NCBI GenBank assembly: GCA_964019135.1
Contig: OZ025260.1
Location: 12,642,254 to 12,706,253, forward strand
Direction of reading: 5' to 3'
Length of the DNA stretch: 64,000 nucleotides
From: Arenicola marina
Lineage: Eukaryota; Annelida; Polychaeta; Arenicolidae
In this document: positions 36,101-45,100 of the stretch, piece after piece
Position numbering within the stretch: the stretch's first letter is position 1
Layout of the letters: every line of letters begins with the position of its first letter
The notes under the pieces: model-generated
The model's input: the letters and a program-made list of their open reading frames with translations, nothing else
Told to the model about the DNA's origin: nothing
The model's database searches: none
Made by a program: the position numbers and the translations under genes

Positions 36101-39100
36101 GGGGGAGGCACCGAGCGAGACCAAGCCCTACGCCAGGTGGGTGAGGGGGGGGGGGGACACCGAGCGAGACCAAGCCCTACGCCAGGTGGGTAAGGGTGGG
36201 GGGGGGCACCGAGCGAGACCAAGCCCTACGCCAGGTGGGTGAGGGGGGGGGGGAGGCACCGAGCGAGACCAAGCCCTACACCAGGTGGGTGAGGAGGGGG
36301 GGGGGGGAGGCACCGAGCGANNNNNNNNNNNNNNNNNNNNNNNNNNNNNNNNNNNNNNNNNNNNNNNNNNNNNNNNNNNNNNNNNNNNNNNNNNNNNNNN
36401 NNNNNNNNNNNNNNNNNNNNNNNNNNNNNNNNNNNNNNNNNNNNNNNNNNNNNNNNNNNNNNNNNNNNNNNNNNNNNNNNNNNNNNNNNNNNNNNNNNNN
36501 NNNNNNNNNNNNNNNNNNNNCTACGCCAGGTGGGTAAGGGGGGGGGGCACCGAGCGAGACCAAGCCCTACGCCAGGTGGGTGAGGGTGGGGGGGGGCACC
36601 GAGCGAGACCAAGCCCTACGCCAGGTGGGTGAGGAGGGGGGGGGGGAGGCACCGAGCGAGACCAAGCCCTACACCAGGTGGGTAAGGGGGGGGGAGGCAC
36701 CGAGCGAGACCAAGCCCTACGCCAGGTGGGTGAGGAGGGGGGGGGGGGCAGGCACCGAGCGAGACCAAGCCCTACGCCAGGTGGGTGAGGAGGGAGAGGC
36801 ACCGAGCGAGACCAAGCCCACCGCCAGGTGGGTGAGGGTGGGGGCACCAGCCAGACCAAGCCCTACGCCAGGTGGGTGAGGGTGGGGTGGGGTAGGGGGG
36901 TGGGTGGCAGCGAGACCAAGCCCTCCGCCAGGTGGGTGAGGGTGGGGTGGTTTGGGGGGGGGGCAGCGAGACCAAGCCCTCCGCCAGGTGGATGAGGGTG
37001 GGGTGAGTGAGGGTGGGGCACCCAGCCAGACCAACCCCTCCGCCAGGTGGGTGAGGGTGGGGTGGGTTTGTGGGGGGGGCAGCGAGACCAAGCCCTCCGC
37101 CAGGTGGATGAGGGTGGGGTGACTGAGGGTGGGGCACCCAGCCAGACCAAGCCCTCCGCCAGGTGGGTGAGGGTGGGGCACCCAGCCAGACCAAGCCCTA
37201 CGCCAGGTGGGTGAGGGTGGGGTGGGGTGTGGGGGTGGGGGGCAGCGAGACCAAGCCCTCCGCCAGGTGGGTGAGGGTGGGGTGGTTTGGGGGAGGGGCA
37301 GCGAGACCAAGCCCTCGGCCAGGTGGATGAGGGTGGGGTGAGTGAGGGTGGGGCACCCAGCCAGACGAACCCCTCCGCCAGGTGGGTGAGGGTGGGGCAC
37401 CCAGCCAGACCAAGCCCTACGCCAGGTGGGTGAGGGTGGGGTGGGTTGGGGGGGTGGGGGGCAGCGAGACCAAACCCTCCCCCAGGTGGATGAGGGTGGG
37501 TTGGGTTGGGGGGGGGGGGCAGCGAGACCAAGCCCTCCGCCAGGTGGGTGAGGGTGGGGGTGTCCGTTCGCCGGGGTTTCATGGTAGCGGTACATCTCGT
37601 TGGCCACTCACACTCTGTAGGAGGTGCTTCGCTCGGCACGGCATGTCAACCGATGGTGTATTGTTGGGTAGTCCTACATGTGCAATCGTTTATTGAGGTT
37701 AAGTACCCCGCAACATGTGCCAGGTGTGTTTCAGGGGTCGCTGCCGACATCCCGTATGTTGCGTCGATGTAGCTGACCTCTGGTGGACTTATTTAACGTT
37801 ATATTTATATATTATACTTTCGTTTGTTGGTCGTTAAGCCCCTATACAATTAAAAACCTAGATTAATTCTATGCTAAAGAAGGGATTTGTTATGGGATAT
37901 TTATTTAATCCTAGTAAAACGCTATTGCGATGAAGTTTTGTATTTGTCGCATATTGCTCTTAACGCAATGTTTATCCTGAAGTCGCTTATCGTAATCCTG
38001 ATTCTCGGCGTTCAGGATCGGCAGTGACGAGGATGAGGACGACGAAGATGAGGCGGCCAGCGCCGGGGACCCCTCCGAGACCGCCGTATCCATGGACGCC
38101 GAGAAGGAACGCTCTGACGTCACGGCGCCAGGGGCTGGGCCCGCAGTGAATGGGACGCGAGGTGAGAGTGGCGCGCACTAATGTCGGGGACGCTGTGACG
38201 TCACGGCGCCAGGGGCTGGCCCGCAGTGACGTCACGGCGCCAGGGGCTGGGCCCGCAGTGACGTCATGGTGCATGGGGCTGGGCCCGCAGTGACGTCATG
38301 GCGCCAGGGGCTGGGCCCGCAGTGATGTCATGGCGCCAGGGGCTGGGCCCGCAGTGACGTCATGGCGCCAGGGGCTGGGCCGGCAGTGACGTCATGGCGC
38401 CAGGGGCTGGGCCCGCAGTGACGTCATGGCGCCAGGGGCTGGGCCCGCAGTGACGTCATGGCGCCAGGGGCTGGGCCCGCAGTGTTGTTATGGCGCCAGG
38501 GGCTGGGCCCGCAATGATGTCATGGCGCCAGGGGCTGGGCCCGCAGTGACGTCATGGCGCCAGGGGCTGGGCCCGCAGTGACGACACGGCGCCAGGGGCT
38601 GGGCCCGCAGTGACGACACGGCGCCAGGGGCTGGGCCCGCAGTGACGGGGACGCTGTTTTTTTGCCAACTGCAACACCGCCATTCATTTCACTTAGTTCC
38701 CCAAACAGTTTGACATGCGACCAAATATTTGAAGTGTTTTAAATGTAATTTCAATGCTTTCAAAATGCAAAGAAGATGATCATGAATAAACATAAAGTGC
38801 GAGAGCTTCTACATAGGACGACTAATTTTAGTCGTCGTCGCGGAAAAGCCAGATTTTATAATTGTTCCGCTTTGTACAGTGCGCCGGTTACTGCACGTGA
38901 ATCTCAACCGTGATGTGTTGTCATAATCTGCTGAATGGACATTATCAAATAAATACGTAGCACTGTTATTATGGGACTGATTATATTTGCCATTTAGTAT
39001 ATTGATGCCGCGATATCCTATATATGTACATTGTAGGATCTATGCTATGTATGTACATTATAGGATCTATGCTATATATGTACATTGTAGGATCTATGCT

Positions 39101-42100
39101 ATATATGTACATTGTAGGATCTATGCTATATATGTACATTGTAGGATCTATGCTATGTATGTACATTGTAGGATCTATGCTATGTATGTACATTGTAGGA
39201 TCTATGATATATATGTACATTGTAGGATCCATGCTATATATGTACATTGTAGGATCTATGCTATGTATGTACATTGTAGGATCTATGCTATGTATGTACA
39301 TTGTAGGATCTATGCTATGTATGTACATTGTAGGATCTATGCTATATATGTACATTGTAGGATCTATGCTATGTATGTACATTGTAGGATCCATGCTATA
39401 TATGTACATTGTAGGATCTATGCTATGTATGTACATTGTAGGATCTATGCTATATATGTACATTGTAGGATCCATGCTATATATGTACATTATAGGATCT
39501 ATGCTATATATGTACATTGTAGGATCTATGCTATATATGTACATTGTAGGATCCATGCTATATATGTACATTGTAGGATCTATGCTATATATGTACATTG
39601 TAGGATCTATGATATATGTGTACATTGTAGGATCTATGATATATATGTACATTGTAGGATCTATGCTATGTATGTACATTGTAGGATCCATGCTATATAT
39701 GTACATTGTAGGATCTATGCTATATATGTACATTGTAGGATCTATGATATATATGTACATTGTCGGATCTATGCTATATATGTACATTGTAGGATCTATG
39801 CTATATATGTACATTGTAGGATCCATGCTATATATGTACATTGTAGGATCTATGCTATGTATGTACATTGTAGGATCCATGCTATATATGTACATTGTAG
39901 GATCTATGCTTTATATGTACATTGTAGGATCTATGCTATATATGTACATTGTAGGATCTATGATATATATGTACATTGTAGGATCTATGCTATGTATGTA
40001 CATTGTAGGATCTATGCTATGTATGTACATTGTAGGATCTATGCTATGTATGTACATTGTAGGATCTATGCTATGTATGTACATTGTAGGATCTATGCTA
40101 TGTATGTACATTGTAGGATCTATGCTATGTATGTACATTGTAGGATCTATGCTATGTATGTACATTGTAGGATCTATGATATATATGTACATTGTAGGAT
40201 CTATGCTATGTATGTACATGGTAGGATCTATGCTATGTATGTACATGGTAGGATCTATGCTATGTATGTACATTGTAGGATCTATGCTATGTATGTACAT
40301 TGTAGGATCTATGCTATGTATGTACATTGTAGGATCTATGCTATATATGGCGCTCATTTGGATTTCTCTCTAGATGAGGCTGCAACAAGTCCGATAGATG
40401 TCGCTGCGGGAGGCGACAATACTCAGACAGAAGCGGGAGCGGACACCCTGGCGGCCAAACGAGGCTCCGTCAATGGCTTCCACGCACCAGTCGTCAACGG
40501 CACGGTACGTAAGGACGCGGTACGTAAGGGCACGGTGCGTAAGCCCACGGTGCGTAAGGGCACGGTACGTAAGGGCACGGTGCGTGAGTGCACGGTGCGT
40601 AAGGGCACGGTACGTAAGGGCACGGTACGTAAGAGCACATTAACTTTTGCAAAGCAACTGTACAAGTTACAGGGAAAACTCCAGTGCGCACGCTTCTGAC
40701 ATTTTTAAAGTGTCATTTGTTTTTTTACTTCAGTCTTTAATTATGTTAAGTGTGACAGTTATATTATCGTACTATCGTACTGTTATTACAATAAAACTTC
40801 AATAACAAAATGGTGCCTATATTTCCATGAGTAGATATTTTTAGTCCAATTATACATTCTCGTCTATTTTCTTTGCTCAACTATACCTTCTCGTCTCGGG
40901 GCCGCCCTGATAGCTTAGTGGGCTAGAGCGCTCGCATTGAGTGCTCAGGTCACCTGAAAGCCTAACGGCACGTGGGTCGGTGGTTCGAGCCCCGCTGTGG
41001 CCATGTCTGTGTGGTCGCATGATAAACCTCCCATGTCTTTCTTCGAAAAGAGTAGGGGGTTACCCCCGGAGACATGGCTCCACTCTCCCTTCCTTCTCCC
41101 ATTGACGCTATATGACCAAAAGTGATTAAAGCGTCCTGAATAACCAACCAACCAACCTTATCGTCTCAACTATTGTCTTTGCACCACTATGCCTTCTTTT
41201 CTCGACTGTATCTTCGTAGACCATTTACTATGAGAGAAGAGGTATATTAACATTGATATGTTGATGTGAATGTTACTAATATGGAAAGTCACGGAGCTGC
41301 ACAAACATTTGTTTTGAACATCTGAAAAAGCTTTTGTTCAAGTTGCCCAAAAGTAAGATTGCCAGCAGTAAGCAAAATGTGAATTGCCTCGAGCCATCTT
41401 GACTAAGGCGTGTCCAGTCACCTCCAAGGCACCTCATGAGTGACACTGTTTGGTCATTGGAGCTAATCCTGTAGCCAGTGGTCCCAGCGACCTGCCGACG
41501 TTAAGCGTTAGTGTTAACGTTTGGTTTTGTTAACAGGTGGAAGAGGACGAGGAAATTCCTGAAGAAATAATCACGGTCAATGACTTACCAGCCAATTTCA
41601 GTTCCATCTCCAAGGTACGCGGCAAAGCCATAACGACATTTTTTTCTTTAGATGGTGTCTCGACTAGGATAAGTTTTTACTGTTATTGGAAGCAAACGTA
41701 CTTACGAAGTGTCAGCTCATGATGGCCACTTAACCATAACGACCTCCCGCCCATAACAGCCACCCGCCCATAACAGCCCCTCGTCCATAACGACCACCCG
41801 TCCATAACGATCACCCGCCCATAACGACCACCCGTCCATAACAGCCACCCGCCCATAACAGCCACCCGCCCATAACAGCCCCCCGCCCGTAACAGCCCCC
41901 CGTCCATAACGACCATCCGCCCATAACGACCACCCGTCCATAACAGCCACCCGCCCATAACGAACACCCGTCCATAACGACCATCCGCCCATAACAGCCA
42001 CCCGCCCGTAACAGCCACCCGCCCATAACAGCCCCCCACCCATAACAGCCCCCCACCTATAACAGCCCCCCGCCTATAACAGCCCCCCGTCCATAACGAC

Positions 42101-45100
42101 CACCCGTCCATAACTACCACCGTCCATAACGACCACCCATCCTTAACAAACATTTACACATAATAACTAATAATCCATAGCTGCCACCCGCCAATAACGA
42201 CCATTTATCTATAACGACTACCCGTCCATAAAAGCCACCCGCCTATAGCGACCTCCCATCCATAACGACCATCCGCCAATCACAGCCACCCGCCCATAAC
42301 GACCACCAGCCCATAACTACCCGCCCATATCGACCATTCGTCCATAACAAGTAATAATCCATAGCTGCCACCCGTCCATAACAACCATGACGACCACCCG
42401 TCCCTAACGACCATCCGCCCATAACAGCCACCAGCCCATGACGACCACCTGTCCCTAACGACCATCCGCCCACAACAGCCACCAGCCCATAACGACCACC
42501 CGCCTATAACGACCACCCCCCTATAACGATCACCTTCCATAACGACCACCCGCCCAGTGACCACCCGCCCATAACTCACACCTGTCCGTAATGACCACCC
42601 GCCCATAGCAACCCGCCCATGACGACTACCTGTCCGTAACGACCACCCGCCCATAACGACCACCCGTCCATAACGACCAACCGTCCATAACGACCACCCG
42701 CCCATAGCGACCACCCGCCCATAACGACCATCCGCCCATAACAGCCACCCGCCCATAACGACCACCCGTCCATAACAACTAATAATTCATAGCTGCCACC
42801 CGTCCATAACGACCAGCCGTCCATAACAACTAATAAACCATAGCTGCCACCCGCCCATAACGATCATCCGCCTATAACGACCACCCGCCCATAGCGACCA
42901 CCCATCCAAAACGACCGCCCGTCCATAACGACCACCCGCCCATAACGACCATTTAGCCATGGCAGCTAATAATCCATAACGACCACCCGCCCATGACCAC
43001 CTGCCCATAGTGACCACCGTCCATAACGACCGCCCGTCCATGACCACCCGCCCATAGCGACCACCCGTCCAGAACGACCACCCGTCCATAGCGACCACCC
43101 GCCCATAACGACCATCCGCCCAGAACGACCACCCGTCCATAACAGCCACCCGTCCATTCCAACCACCCACCAATAACGACATCCGCCCGTAACGACCAGT
43201 CCATAACGGCCCGTAACGACTACCCGCCCGTAACGACCACCGTCCATAACGACTACCCGCCCGTAACGACCACCCGCCCGTAACGACCACCCGCCCGTAA
43301 CGACCACCCGCCCGTAACGACCACCCACCCGTAACGACCACCCACCCGTTTCGACAACCCGCCCGTAACGACCACCCGCCCATAACGACCTCTCGCCCAC
43401 CCGCCCGTAACGACCACCCACCCGTAACGACCACCCACCCGTTTCGACAACCCGCCCGTAACGACCACCCGCCCATAACGACCTCTCGCCCATAACGACC
43501 ATTTACCCATGACAGCTAATAATCCATAACGACCACCCGCCCATGACCACCTGCCCATAGCGACCACCGTCCATAACGACCAACCGCCCATGACCACCCG
43601 CCCATAGCGACCACCCGTCCAGAACGACCACCCATTCATAGCGACCACCCGTCCATAACAGCCACCCGTCCATAACGACCACCCACCCGTAATGACACCC
43701 GCCCGTAACGACCACCCGCCCGTAACGACCACCGTCCATAACGACCACCCGCCCGTAACGACCACCCATCCATAGCCACCACCCGTCCATAACGACCACC
43801 CACCCGTAACGACCACTCGTCCATAAGAACATAATGGCTATCTTCCCCACAGGAGGAGTTGGACCAGAAGAGACAGGACGAGGAGGAGGACATTGCTAGC
43901 GGTCTGCTGGCTCTGGCGCCCGCCTGTCACCAGGAACTGGCCGGGGATCCTCTGGCCATCAAACAACCAGGTAACTGTGGCCCTTTCACGTTACTTTTTG
44001 GTTCTACTTGTGTCTGTATAGATCCAGTTGTGAAGTTTTATTTTACATTATAAGCTTCGGCTTCTGCTGTTGTCTATGTAATATATGTTTGTTCACTTGC
44101 GATGCATACCTTTCGACTATATACATTATTATTATAACTTTACCATTCTAGCCCATTATAGTGCATGAACCATGGCGCCTTGAGCATTGCGCCTTGAGCA
44201 TTGCGCCTTGACCATTGCGCCTTGACCATTGCGCCTTGACCATTGCGCCTTGAGCATTGCGCCTTGAGCATTGCGCCTTGACCATTGCGCCTTGACCATT
44301 GCGCCTTGACCATTGCGCCTTGAGCATTGCGCCTTGAGCATTGCGCCTTGAGCATTGCGCCTTGACCATTGCGCCTTGAGCATTGCGCCTTGACCATTGC
44401 GCCTTGACCATTGCGCCTTGACCATTGCGCCTTGACCATTGCGCCTTGACCATTGCGCCTTGAGCACTGCGCCTTGACCATTGCGCCTTGACCATTGCGC
44501 CTTGACCATTGCGCCTTGAGCACTGCGCCTTGACCATTGCGCCTTGAGCATTGCGCCTTGACCATTGCGCCTTGACCATTGCGCCTTGACCATTGTGCCT
44601 TGAGCATCGCGCCTTGAGCATTTCACCTGATGAATGTACGCTGACACAAAGATGGGTGTGGTGGCTGTACGCTGACACAATGATGGATGTGGTGACTGTA
44701 CGCTGACACAAAGATGGATGTGGTGACTGTATGCTGACACAATGATGGATGTGGTGACACAATGATGGATGTGGTGGCTGTACGCTGACACAATGATGGA
44801 TGTGGTGACTACGTTGACACAAAGATGGATGTGGTGACTGTACGCTGACACAAAGATGGTTGTGGTGACTGTACGCTGACACAATGATGGATGTGGTGGC
44901 TGTACGCTGACACAATGATGGATGTGGTGGCTGTACGCTGACACAATGATGGATGTGGTGACTACGTTGACACAATGATGGATGTGGTGACTGTACGCTG
45001 ACACAATGATGGATGTGGTGAATGTACGCTGACACAATGATGGATGTGGTGGCTGTACGCTGACACAATGATGGATGTGGTGACTGTACGCTGACACAAA

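Noticed and set aside
36717-37639. Proline-rich minus-strand ORFs of 258-296 codons
   Set aside because: Antisense of the G-rich donor array; low-complexity PPHPHPPG repeats only.
39024-40373. ORFs of 449, 570 and 304 codons (MYIVGSML, MYIYSIDPT)
   Set aside because: 27-bp minisatellite, open on both strands. Only the part after 40374 is exonic.
40903-40990. A functional tRNA gene
   Set aside because: A and B boxes are present, but there is no acceptor-stem pairing or tRNA-length end; body and (AACC)n tail identify a SINE.
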